This document shows positions 40,684-48,637 of a stretch of 64,000 bases of DNA, piece by piece (the first letter of the stretch is position 1; each line of letters opens with the position of its first letter). Both the position numbers and the translations under genes were made by a program. The notes under the pieces were generated by a model. It was given only the letters and a program-made list of their open reading frames with translations, did not search any database and was not told the origin of the DNA. The stretch comes from Fodinibacter luteus (GTDB lineage Bacteria; Actinomycetota; Actinomycetes; Actinomycetales; Dermatophilaceae): positions 62,001 to 126,000 of the forward strand of contig NZ_BAABGM010000011.1 of NCBI RefSeq assembly GCF_039541575.1, read 5' to 3'.

Positions 40684-41451
40684 CTACCGGGTGAAGGGGG
40701 CGATCTCGACGCCCGCCTCGGTGAGGGCGGCCCGCAGCGCCGCGGCCATGTGGACGGCGCCGGGGGTGTCGCCGTGCGTGCAGATCGAGTCGGCGCGCAC
40801 CTCGAGCTCGGTGCCGTCGACGGCGGTGATGACCCCGTCCGTGGCGAGTCGCACCATCCTCGCGGCGACGACCTCCGGGTCGTGGAGGACGGCTCCGGGC
40901 TGGCGGCGGGGAACGAGGTGGCCCTCGGGGGTGTAGGCACGGTCGGCGAACGCCTCCGCGACGGTGCGCAGCCCGACCTCCGCGGCGAGACGGAGGAACG
41001 CCGACCCGGGCAGCCCCATGACCGGCAGGGCCGGGTCGACGGCGACGACCGCGGCGACGACCGCCGCGGCCTGCTCCTCGTGGAGGACGACCGCGTTGTA
41101 GAGCGCGCCGTGCGGCTTGACGTACTCGACGCGGGCGCCCGAGACCCTGCACAGGGCCTCGAGGGCGCCGATCTGGTAGATGACGTCGGCGGTGAGCTCG
41201 TCGGCGTCCATGTCGATGAACCGGCGCCCGAAGCCCGCGAGGTCGCGGTAGCTCACCTGGGCGCCGACGACGACCCCGCGCTCGGCCGCCTGGGCGCAGG
41301 TGCGTCGCAGGGTGAGGCTGTCGCCGGCGTGGAAGCCGCACGCGACGTTGGCGCTCGTGACGATGTCGAGCATCGCCTCGTCGTTGCCGAGCTCCCACGT
41401 GCCGAGGGACTCGCCGAGGTCGGAGTTGAGGTCGATCCGCACGGTGCTCAT
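40684..41451 (-). CDS. pxpA: 5-oxoprolinase subunit PxpA (LamB/YcsF family)
   Basis: A 255-residue protein: IDLNSDLGES at the N-terminus, TSANVACGFHAGD, QVSYRDLAGFGRR, and YVKPHGALYN are the LamB/YcsF signatures. It is the 5-oxoproline-binding subunit. ATG 41451 is chosen because GGAG lies six bases upstream; two earlier ATGs (41454, 41463) lack that spacing. It follows the transporter stop by 11 bp. Confidence 0.93.
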   Translation of the reverse strand: MSTVRIDLNSDLGESLGTWELGNDEAMLDIVTSANVACGFHAGDSLTLRRTCAQAAERGVVVGAQVSYRDLAGFGRRFIDMDADELTADVIYQIGALEALCRVSGARVEYVKPHGALYNAVVLHEEQAAAVVAAVVAVDPALPVMGLPGSAFLRLAAEVGLRTVAEAFADRAYTPEGHLVPRRQPGAVLHDPEVVAARMVRLATDGVITAVDGTELEVRADSICTHGDTPGAVHMAAALRAALTEAGVEIAPFTR

Positions 41452-41462
41452 CATCGGCTCCA

Positions 41463-42695
41463 TCAGGCCCAGAGCGCCTGGAGTCCGGCGATCGACTGCC
41501 AGCCGAGCCACAGGGTGAGGACCCACGCGAGGATGCCGATGCCGAAGAGCCACCTCGGGTAGGCATAGTGGCTGAGCAGGTCGCGGCGCCGCCATGCCAC
41601 CCACAGGATCACCGTGAAGCCGATCGGCAGGATGAGTCCGTTGAAGCCGCCGGCGAAGACGAGGAGGGTGACCGGCGCCTTGCCGAGGACGAGGAAGAGC
41701 ACGGTGCAGACGGCGATGAAGGCGACCGTCGCGAGGTTGCGCGTGCGCGGCTTGGTCTGCTGGGTCGTGAGGAACGAGACCGTCGTGTAGCTCGCCCCGA
41801 TGACCGAGGTGATCGCCGCGGCCCAGAAGATGACGCCGAAGGCGCGCAGGCCGAACTGGCCGGCCGCCTGCTCGAAGGCGCTCGCCGCCGGGTTGTCCTC
41901 GGCGAGGGCGGCCCCACCGTGGACGACACCGAGCACGGCGAGGAAGAGGATCGAGCGCATGACGCCGGTGACGAGGATACCGACGACCGAGCCCTTCGTG
42001 ATCTCCGTGACGTGCGCCGGGCCGGTGCGGCCGGACTCGATGAGCCGGTGCGCGCCGGCGTAGGTGATGTAGCCGCCGACGGTCCCGCCGATGAGAGTCG
42101 TGATGGCCAGCACGTTGACCTCCTCGGGCAGCACCGCGTTCTGCAGGGCGAGCCCGACGGGCGGGTTGGTCGTGAAGGCCATCCAGGCGGTCAGCCCGAT
42201 CATGACGAGCCCGAGGACGACGACGATCCGGTCGAGGGCGGCACCGGCTCGCTTGACGAGGAAGATCGCGATCGCGAGGCCGGCCGAGAGGACGGCGCCG
42301 GTCGTCGGGTCGAGCCCGAGCATGGCGTCGGTGCCGAGGCCGGTGCCCGAGATGTTTCCGATGTTGAAGACGAGGCCGCCGAGCAGGATGAGGGCCGCCA
42401 GGCCCCAGCCCAGGCCGGGCAGGACCCGGTTCGCGAGCTCGTTGGCGCGCAGCCCCGAGACGCCGATGACCCGCCAGACGTTCATCTGCACGGCGATGTC
42501 GACGAGGATCGACACGACGATCGCGAAGGCGAACGCCACACCGAGCCTGACCGTGAAGCTCGTCGTCTGGGTGATGAAGCCGGGGCCGATCGCCGAGGTG
42601 GCCATGAGGAACATCGCGCCGAGCAGCGCGCTGCGGCCGTTGCCGGGAGGACTCTGCGCCTCCGTCGTCTCGACCTGGGTCGTCCTGCCGTCCAT
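41463..42695 (-). CDS. NRAMP-like transporter of the YcsG type, lacking metal-site motifs
   Basis: A 410-residue, 11-helix protein of the NRAMP superfamily. Classical NRAMP metal transporters carry DPGN in helix 1 and MPH in helix 6; here helix 1 reads AIGPGF and the helix 6 region LIGGTVGGYITYAG has neither Met nor His. It therefore probably does not carry manganese or iron. Bacillus has the related YcsG beside its pxpA (ycsF) gene. Position as first gene of the pxp operon suggests import of 5-oxoproline or a related compound (inferred). ATG 42695 has GGAGC upstream. Confidence 0.85.
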   Translation of the reverse strand: MDGRTTQVETTEAQSPPGNGRSALLGAMFLMATSAIGPGFITQTTSFTVRLGVAFAFAIVVSILVDIAVQMNVWRVIGVSGLRANELANRVLPGLGWGLAALILLGGLVFNIGNISGTGLGTDAMLGLDPTTGAVLSAGLAIAIFLVKRAGAALDRIVVVLGLVMIGLTAWMAFTTNPPVGLALQNAVLPEEVNVLAITTLIGGTVGGYITYAGAHRLIESGRTGPAHVTEITKGSVVGILVTGVMRSILFLAVLGVVHGGAALAEDNPAASAFEQAAGQFGLRAFGVIFWAAAITSVIGASYTTVSFLTTQQTKPRTRNLATVAFIAVCTVLFLVLGKAPVTLLVFAGGFNGLILPIGFTVILWVAWRRRDLLSHYAYPRWLFGIGILAWVLTLWLGWQSIAGLQALWA

Positions 42696-42775
42696 GTGCT
42701 GCTCCGAACCGTGAGGCGCCGGGGTGGCCGGCGTCGGTGGCGGCCGCGTCGTCGGGGCCGTGGGACGACGGTAAC

Positions 42776-42792
42776 GGATTGCTCAACAATCC
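42776..42792. promoter_or_regulatory. GntR-type palindromic operator
   Basis: GGATTG-CTCAA-CAATCC, a perfect 6-bp inverted repeat with 5-bp spacer, between the divergent NRAMP-pxp operon and the GntR gene. Likely binding site of that regulator. Confidence 0.55.
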
Positions 42793-42830
42793 TGCAATAG
42801 GTGGATCCAACGATCGATACGTCACGGGGT

Positions 42831-42836
42831 TAGAGT
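42831..42836 (+). promoter_or_regulatory. -10 box (TAGAGT) of the GntR gene
   Basis: TAGAGT lies six bases before GTG 42843 with no ribosome binding site, consistent with a leaderless mRNA. Confidence 0.5.
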
Positions 42837-42842
42837 GCCGGT

Positions 42843-43541
42843 GTGCCCAACCACGTCCTCGCCGCAGCCCTGCGCAACGTCCCGGCCGCCACCGTCCAGC
42901 CCTCGGCCGCCGAGCGGGTCGCGGCCGTGCTCCGCGAGCAGATCGTCGACGGCGCCCTCCGCTCGGGCACGCGCCTGACCGAGGAGACGATCGGCACCGC
43001 GCTCGGGTTCTCCCGCAACACGATCCGCGAGGCCTTCGCCCTCCTCCTCGCCGAGCGCCTCGCCGTCCGCGAGCCGAACCGTGGCGTCTTCGTCGCCACC
43101 CCGACCGCCGCGGACGTGCGCGACCTCTACGCCACGCGGCGGCTCGTCGAGCCGGCGGCGGTCGAGCACGGTCCGGCGTTCTCCGACGACGTCGTGCGGC
43201 GGTTGCGGTCCGTCGTCGACGCCGGTCACGCCGCCCTCGGGCGCGGCGACGCGGCAGGGGTCGCCCAGGCCAACCAGGAGTTCCACCGGGCGCTCGCCCG
43301 GATCAGCGGGAGCCGACACGTCGACCAGCTCATGGAGGGGGTGCTCGCCGAGATGCGGCTCGTCTTCCACCAGGTGGCGGACGACGCCGGCTTCCACGAG
43401 CCCTACCTCGAGCGCAACGAGGCCATCGTCGAGCTGCTCGAGCGCTGCGACCGGCCGGGTGCGGCGGCCCTGCTGCGCGACTACCTCGAGGACGCCGAGG
43501 CCCACCTGGTGCGCGCCGTCCGTGGCACGGGCGTCGGCTGA
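42843..43541 (+). CDS. GntR-family (FadR/FCD-type) transcriptional regulator
   Basis: A 232-residue repressor. The N-terminal winged helix (about 22-85) contains LREQIVDGALRSGTRLTEETIGTALGFSRNTIREAF; the C-terminal FCD domain (about 90-225) has the metal/ligand-binding pattern with DLYATRRLVEP, NQEFHRALARISGS and RNEAIVELLE. It is divergent from the 5-oxoproline operon across a 147-bp region with a palindrome, so it probably controls that operon in response to 5-oxoproline or a derivative (inferred). Confidence 0.88.
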   Translation: MPNHVLAAALRNVPAATVQPSAAERVAAVLREQIVDGALRSGTRLTEETIGTALGFSRNTIREAFALLLAERLAVREPNRGVFVATPTAADVRDLYATRRLVEPAAVEHGPAFSDDVVRRLRSVVDAGHAALGRGDAAGVAQANQEFHRALARISGSRHVDQLMEGVLAEMRLVFHQVADDAGFHEPYLERNEAIVELLERCDRPGAAALLRDYLEDAEAHLVRAVRGTGVG

Positions 43542-43556
43542 CCGGCATCCGACCCG

Positions 43557-43574
43557 GGCCCGGGAGGCCGGGCC
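43557..43574. terminator. Bidirectional hairpin
   Basis: GGCCCGG-GAGG-CCGGGCC, 7-bp stem and 4-nt loop, between convergent genes ending at 43541 and 43592. Confidence 0.6.
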
Positions 43575-43591
43575 TCGCCCGTGACGATTCG

Positions 43592-44797
43592 TCAGGCGTG
43601 CTCGCGCAGGTAGCGCCCGAAGTGCGGCACGGTGAACGCGATCCGGCCGCGCTCCCCCGAGTAGATGAGCCCCTTCTTGAGCAGGGCGTCGCGGGCCGGG
43701 GACAGTGACTGCGGCTTGCGCCCGAGGTGCGCCGCGACGTCGGCGGTCGGCACGGCATCCGCGTCGTCCCCGAGCGCCACCGCGACGTCGGCCATCGCCC
43801 GCAGGTACTCCCGCTCACCGGGCGTCGCCCGCTCGAAGCGCGACCCGAAGAACCCGACGGCCAGCTCGGACTCCGCCTCCGGCGCGGCGACCGCGACGTC
43901 GGCCGGGGTCATGGGGGATGCCGGCGCGAGGTCCCAGACCGCCTTGCCGTAGGCCTGGATGAAGTAGGGGTACCCGCCGGTGGCCGCGTACATCGCCTCG
44001 AGCGCCTCGGGCGTGAACGCCGCGCCCTCCTCCTCGGCCGGCAGCTCGAGCGCGGCGTCGGCGGCGACCCGGTCGAGCCGGTCGATGCGCGAGTAGCGGA
44101 AGAGCCTCTCCGAGTACGACTTCGACGCCGACAGCACCGCCGGCAGGTGTGGGAGACCGGCCCCCACGACGATGACCGGCAGCCGTGACTGCGACAGCTC
44201 GTGGCAGGCCGCGCACAGGGCCGAGACGTCGTCTGGCCCGAGGTCCTGCATCTCGTCGAGGAACACGGCGATGCCGCGCCCGGTGTCGGCGGCCATGCCG
44301 CCGAGGTCGGACAGCAGCTCGACGAGGTCGATCTCGACGTCGCCGGAGTCGGCGCGGCCGGTGACCGCGGGAACGCTGATGCCGGGGTTCCACCGTTCGC
44401 GCAGCTTCGCCGCCCCCCGACCGGCGGCCGACGCCGGCTCGCGCTGCGCGAACGCCTTGACGACCCCGAGCGCGTGGTCGCCCACTCCCCCGGCCGGGCC
44501 GAGCTCGCGCACGGCCTGGTGCACGGCCGAGGCGAGCGGGCGCCGCAACGACTGGTCGGGCCGGGCCTCGAGCTTGCCCGTCCCCCAGCCGGCCCGCACC
44601 GCCGCCGAGCGCAGCGCGTTGAGCAGCACCGTCTTGCCGACGCCACGCAGACCGGTGAGCACGATCGAGCGCTCCGGCCGACCCCGCGCCACCCGCTCGA
44701 GGACGATGTCGAAGGCGTCGAGCTGCTCGTCGCGCCCCGCGAGCTCGGGCGGCCGCTGGCCGGCGCCGGGGGCGTAGGGGTTCCGGATCGGGTCCAC
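43592..44797 (-). CDS. AAA ATPase with C-terminal winged helix (Orc1/Cdc6-like)
   Basis: A 401-residue ATPase. It opens with NPYAPGAGQRPPELAGRDEQL, typical of AAA_16 proteins; Walker A is LTGLRGVGKTVLLN (about 46-59) and Walker B is IAVFLDEMQD (about 176-185). The last 80 residues form a winged-helix-like region (VAAHLGRKPQSLSPARDALLKKGLIYSGERGRIAFTVP). Such proteins act in DNA binding, signalling or defence; no function can be assigned. GTG 44797 stands close to a TATAGC box, suggesting a leaderless start. It is monocistronic. Confidence 0.82.
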   Translation of the reverse strand: MDPIRNPYAPGAGQRPPELAGRDEQLDAFDIVLERVARGRPERSIVLTGLRGVGKTVLLNALRSAAVRAGWGTGKLEARPDQSLRRPLASAVHQAVRELGPAGGVGDHALGVVKAFAQREPASAAGRGAAKLRERWNPGISVPAVTGRADSGDVEIDLVELLSDLGGMAADTGRGIAVFLDEMQDLGPDDVSALCAACHELSQSRLPVIVVGAGLPHLPAVLSASKSYSERLFRYSRIDRLDRVAADAALELPAEEEGAAFTPEALEAMYAATGGYPYFIQAYGKAVWDLAPASPMTPADVAVAAPEAESELAVGFFGSRFERATPGEREYLRAMADVAVALGDDADAVPTADVAAHLGRKPQSLSPARDALLKKGLIYSGERGRIAFTVPHFGRYLREHA

Positions 44798-44979
44798 GAT
44801 CGGAGGCTATACGCCTGTCTAGCGCACACGGCATACGTCGCGAGAGAGGGATGGCCGTGTCGCGGCGCCGAGGGACCAGCGGCCCGTCGAGGTCGGTCTA
44901 GCCCTCTCTAGCAGATCGACAAGACATGGCGATACGACCGCATCGACCGGGTGGACGCGGGTGCGGGGGGCCGCGACCG
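44798..44979. other. Intergenic region without a gene
   Basis: 182 bp, slightly less GC-rich than its surroundings. It holds the TATAGC box for the ATPase gene and a distant 8-bp inverted repeat (AGAGAGGG near 44845, CCCTCTCT near 44902) about 45 nt apart. I see no coding frame or clear terminator. Confidence 0.5.
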
Positions 44980-45840
44980 CTACTTGAGGAAGCGGCTCGT
45001 GCGCCGGTCGGCGAGCGGCTTGCCGGCGGTCTGGCAGGTCGCGCAGTACTGCAGCGAGGAGTCGGCGAACGACACCTCACGCACGACGTCGCCGCACTCG
45101 GGGCACAGCTCGCCGGTGCGACCGTGCACGCGCATCCCCGCGCGCTTGGCGTCCTTGAGCTCCTTGGCGGGCCGGCCGGATGCCGTGGCCACGGCACTCG
45201 CGAGCGTGCCCCGCAGCGCCGTGTAGAGCCGCTCGACCTCGGCGTCGTCGAGGCGGGCCGCGATGGCGAACGGCGACAGCTTCGCGACGTGCAGCACCTC
45301 GTCGGAGTACGCGTTGCCGACGCCCGCGATGACCGACTGGTCGCGCAGCATCCCCTTGACCTGCATCCGGTGGGTGGCCGCGATCGCCGCGAACCGCTCG
45401 AGCGTGAACGACTCCGCCATCGGGTCGGGCCCGAGCGACGCGATGCCGGGCACGCTCGCCGGGTCGTGGACGACGTAGGCGGCGAGCCGCTTCTTCGTGC
45501 CGGCCTCGGTGAGGTCGAAGCCCGACCCGTCGTCGAAGCGCACCCGCAGCGCGATCGGCGACTTGCCCGGTCGGAGCACCGTCGTCGGCACGACGTCGGA
45601 CCACCTCAGCCACCCGGCACGGGCGAGGTGGAAGACGAGGTGGGTCCCCCCGCAGTCGAGGTCGATGAACTTGCCGTGCCGCTCGACCCCGTCGACCGGC
45701 GCACCGACGAGCGCGTCCGGCGGCGGGGTGAAGGTCTTGAGCACCGAGATCGAACCGAGCTCGACCCCGGTGACGACGAGCCCGTCCGTGCGCTCGCGCA
45801 GGAACGCAACGAGGGCCTGCACCTCCGGCAGCTCGGGCAT
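44980..45840 (-). CDS. Fpg/Nei-family DNA glycosylase
   Basis: A 286-residue base-excision repair enzyme. The N-terminal catalytic PELPEV motif (Pro2, Glu3) is intact after Met removal; KFIDLDCGG and the helix-two-turn-helix with the void motif (QSVIAGVGNAYSDEVLH, about 170-186) are present. The C-terminal zinc finger has CPECG and CATC. It cleaves oxidised bases from DNA. Relation between formamidopyrimidine (Fpg) and endonuclease VIII (Nei) types is not resolved here. Nine bases separate it from the upstream gene, so co-transcription is likely. Confidence 0.92.
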   Translation of the reverse strand: MPELPEVQALVAFLRERTDGLVVTGVELGSISVLKTFTPPPDALVGAPVDGVERHGKFIDLDCGGTHLVFHLARAGWLRWSDVVPTTVLRPGKSPIALRVRFDDGSGFDLTEAGTKKRLAAYVVHDPASVPGIASLGPDPMAESFTLERFAAIAATHRMQVKGMLRDQSVIAGVGNAYSDEVLHVAKLSPFAIAARLDDAEVERLYTALRGTLASAVATASGRPAKELKDAKRAGMRVHGRTGELCPECGDVVREVSFADSSLQYCATCQTAGKPLADRRTSRFLK

Positions 45841-45849
45841 GGCGCGACG

Positions 45850-47001
45850 CTACCGCTCGTCGGGGTCGGGCAGGAGGTACGCGGGGGGGTCCTCCCACGA
45901 GGGCACCGTCGCCGACGCCCGCCGGGCCAGGGTGCGGGCGGGGATGTCGCCCTGCCACAGCTCGCGGACCTGCCGGGCCAGCCCGTAGCCGTCCGGGGCC
46001 CGGACCACCGGAACGTCGAGGTCCTCGGTCGGCGCGGGGAGGAGGTCGTCGTTGGCGACGGGGATGACGTGCGAGAGCACCTGCTCCCCCGGGGACAGCT
46101 CGCGGATGGCGATGCCGCGCACCCGGTCCGGCCGTCGGGTCGTGAACTCGGTGTAGATCTTCGGGTCGTGCTGGCCGTCGTCGCCGACGAGCAGCCACTT
46201 GACGTGCGGCAGCTCACGGGCGAGGCGGTGCAGCTGCGCCGTCTTGTGCTCCTGACCTGACCGGAACCAGCCGGTGTTCGTCGGACCCCAGTCGGTGAGC
46301 AGCATCGGCCCGGGCGGGTAGCCGTTGCGGCGCAGGAACCGGGTGAGCCACGGGGCGGTGTTCCACGCGCCCGTCGACAGGTAGATGACCGGGGCGTCGG
46401 GGTGCGCGGCGAGCAGCTCGCGGTACATCGTGGCCATCCCGGGCACCGCCCGGCGGGCGCCCTCCGAGCGCACGAACGTGTTCCAGGCGGCGATCAGCGG
46501 CCGGGGCAGCGACGTCGACAGCACGGTGTCGTCGATGTCGGAGATGATGCCGTGCGTCACCGTCGTGCCGACGACGAGCACGGGCACGTCGATCGTCTCG
46601 GCCTTCGGCGACCCGATGTAGATGTGGTGCCACCCCGGCGCGAGCCCGTGGCCGCGCACCGTGAGGTCGATGAAACCCCCGCGGTCGGTGCGCGTCGTGA
46701 TGATCCGCTCGTTGACCCGCACCGTCACCGGCTCGTCGACGGCCGGGGTGGAGAAGAACGCCCGCCACCCGCGCGTCTCGAGCTCGACGGCCCGCAGCCG
46801 GGCCGCGTAGGTGGGAGCGTCCGGCTCGTCCTCCGGCCGGCCACCGGTCAGGATGACGCGGCCGAACACGCGCAGCTGCGACACGCTCCCGTACCCCGTG
46901 AGGGGCACGAGCCGGGTCACCCAGCCGCGGGAGCGCAGGACGTCGGCCTTGCGCCGGTTGTAGGCGTCCTCGAGGAGCGCTGCGGCGTGCGGTCGCGGCA
47001 T
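45850..47001 (-). CDS. App1-like phosphatase domain (DUF2183) protein
   Basis: A 383-residue protein. The second half has the HAD-type phosphatidate phosphatase motif GIISDIDDTVLSTS (Asp-x-Asp-x-Thr, about 151-164), IYLSTGAWNTAPWL, and WLLVGDDGQHDPKIY, as in App1/LNS2 proteins, whose yeast member is a phosphatidate phosphatase. The N-terminal half contains GRVILTGGRPEDEPD and a beta-sandwich-like region. Likely cytoplasmic, lipid-related; substrate inferred from family. ATG 47001 used. Confidence 0.85.
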   Translation of the reverse strand: MPRPHAAALLEDAYNRRKADVLRSRGWVTRLVPLTGYGSVSQLRVFGRVILTGGRPEDEPDAPTYAARLRAVELETRGWRAFFSTPAVDEPVTVRVNERIITTRTDRGGFIDLTVRGHGLAPGWHHIYIGSPKAETIDVPVLVVGTTVTHGIISDIDDTVLSTSLPRPLIAAWNTFVRSEGARRAVPGMATMYRELLAAHPDAPVIYLSTGAWNTAPWLTRFLRRNGYPPGPMLLTDWGPTNTGWFRSGQEHKTAQLHRLARELPHVKWLLVGDDGQHDPKIYTEFTTRRPDRVRGIAIRELSPGEQVLSHVIPVANDDLLPAPTEDLDVPVVRAPDGYGLARQVRELWQGDIPARTLARRASATVPSWEDPPAYLLPDPDER

Positions 47002-47022
47002 GGTCCGGGTTCCGGGGCAGCC

Positions 47023-47781
47023 CTAGGCGGACCCCGGCTCCTCCCCCGCGACGACACCGGTGACGATCTGTTGGGCGAGGGCCCGGACCTTGACGTTGCG
47101 GTCCTGGGAGGTCTTGCGCAGCACCTCGAACGCCTCGTGCTCGGGCACGCCCCGCATCGCCATGATGACCCCCTTGGCCTGCTCGATGACCGCGCGGCTG
47201 GCCATCGCCTGCTCGAGCTGGCCGGCGAGCCGGCGCGCCCCGTCGAGCGCGCAGACCGCGACGACGGCGTCGGCACAGCGCGACGCCGCGACCCGCACGA
47301 GCGAGGCGTCGACGTCGTCGAAGGCGTGCGGCGCCCACCCGTAGAGGTTCATCGCCCCGACGCACTCCTCGCCGCTCACGAGTGGCAGCGCGAACAGGCT
47401 CCGCAGGCCCTCCTCACGGCACTCGCGGGCGAAGGCCGGCCAGCGCCCGTCGTCGACGACGAGGTCGTCGACGCGGTACTCCCGTCGGCCCCGGGCGGCG
47501 TCGAGGCAGGGCCCCTCGTCGAGGGCGTACTGCACGGCGTCGACCTCGAGGGTCTGCACCGTCGTGTACGCGGCGGTGTGCGGGCGCCCGGCGCTGAGGA
47601 TCGTCACCCCGACCTCGTCGCACCCGGCGACGTGCCGGCGGACCGCATGGACGACCCGCTCGAGGTACTCCGAGAGCTGCTCCATCGACTCGAGCACGCC
47701 ACCGATGTCGCTCGTGAGCGCCTCGAGGGCAGCCCGGTGGGAGAGGGCGTCGGGAGGGACGGCGGTCACGGGGTTCGACAT
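47023..47781 (-). CDS. GAF-ANTAR regulator, second copy
   Basis: A 252-residue protein: GAF domain (about 20-170; VTILSAGRPHTAAYTT, DEGPCLDAARG) and C-terminal ANTAR domain (about 185-240; QLEQAMASRAVIEQAKGVIMAMRGVPEHEAFEVLRKTSQDRNVK pattern). The GAF part is the type often linked to redox or small-molecule sensing. ATG 47781 has GGAGG seven bases upstream. Predicted to bind RNA and control transcription termination; no candidate target leader is adjacent. Confidence 0.85.
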   Translation of the reverse strand: MSNPVTAVPPDALSHRAALEALTSDIGGVLESMEQLSEYLERVVHAVRRHVAGCDEVGVTILSAGRPHTAAYTTVQTLEVDAVQYALDEGPCLDAARGRREYRVDDLVVDDGRWPAFARECREEGLRSLFALPLVSGEECVGAMNLYGWAPHAFDDVDASLVRVAASRCADAVVAVCALDGARRLAGQLEQAMASRAVIEQAKGVIMAMRGVPEHEAFEVLRKTSQDRNVKVRALAQQIVTGVVAGEEPGSA

Positions 47782-47859
47782 GGGCAGGCCTCCGGGGGAC
47801 GGGACGGGACCAGTATCCACGCGCCGGCCCGCCCGTGGGCGACCTGCGACCATGGGGCG

Positions 47860-48627
47860 GTGCCGCCCCCGCACCGCAAGCGCTCCCCGAGCGCGCCCCG
47901 TGGCTACTTCGCCTGGGAGGCGAGCGGGCTGCGCTGGCTCGCCCGCGCCGGTGGCGCCGCCGTCGTCGAGGTGCTCGACGTGGGCGACGACCACCTCGAC
48001 CTCGTCCGCCTCGTCGAGGCCCCGCCCGCGCCCGCGCACGCCGACGCCCTCGGGCGCGCGCTGGCGGTGACGCACTCGGCCGGTGCGACGGCATACGGCA
48101 GCGGCCCGCCCGGCTGGGCGGGCGACGGCTGGCTCGGTCCGCTCAGCGAGCCGCTGCCCTTGCCCCTCGGGACGTGGGACGCGTGGGGGCCCTTCCTCGC
48201 CCGGGCGCGGCTGGCGCCGCTCGTGCGCCTCGGTCGCGACCGCGGCGTCCTCGACCCGGATGCCGTCGCCGTCCTCGAGCGGCTGGCCGACACCGTCGCG
48301 GCGGGCCGGTTCGACACCGGCGAGCCACCGGCCCGCCTCCACGGCGACCTGTGGTCGGGCAACGTCGTGTGGACGGCCACCGGCGCGGTGCTCGTCGACC
48401 CCGCCGCGCACGGCGGGCACCGCGAGGCCGACCTCGCGATGCTCGCCCTCTTCGGCTGCCCGTACCTCGAGAGAATCCTCGCGTCGTACGACGAGGCGGC
48501 CCCGCTCGCCGACGGGTGGCGGGACCGGGTGCTGCTCCACCAGGTGCACCCGCTGCTGCTCCACGCGGTGCTCTTCGGTGGTGGCTACCCGGCCCGCACG
48601 GTGCGGGCGGCGCGGGCCTACGCGTGA
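47860..48627 (+). CDS. Fructosamine kinase-family protein
   Basis: A 255-residue aminoglycoside-phosphotransferase-like kinase of the fructosamine/ketosamine-3-kinase family. Catalytic loop LHGDLWSGNVVW (about 165-176) and the metal motif VDPAAHGGHREADLAML (about 183-199) match the family; YLERILASYDEAAPL follows. It phosphorylates sugar adducts on amines to repair glycation. The N-terminal glycine loop is short compared with some members. GTG 47860 is the only sensible start; no ribosome binding site is visible. Confidence 0.82.
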   Translation: MPPPHRKRSPSAPRGYFAWEASGLRWLARAGGAAVVEVLDVGDDHLDLVRLVEAPPAPAHADALGRALAVTHSAGATAYGSGPPGWAGDGWLGPLSEPLPLPLGTWDAWGPFLARARLAPLVRLGRDRGVLDPDAVAVLERLADTVAAGRFDTGEPPARLHGDLWSGNVVWTATGAVLVDPAAHGGHREADLAMLALFGCPYLERILASYDEAAPLADGWRDRVLLHQVHPLLLHAVLFGGGYPARTVRAARAYA

Positions 48628-48637
48628 GCCGCGGGGC

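Noticed and set aside
40198..42800. Long plus-strand frames opposite pxpB, pxpA and the NRAMP-like gene
   Set aside because: Their translations are low complexity (Glu, Asp, Gly, Arg) and the opposite strand carries clear families.
44845..44910. AGAGAGGG/CCCTCTCT inverted repeat as a terminator or small RNA
   Set aside because: Arms are 45 nt apart with no supporting structure or promoter.
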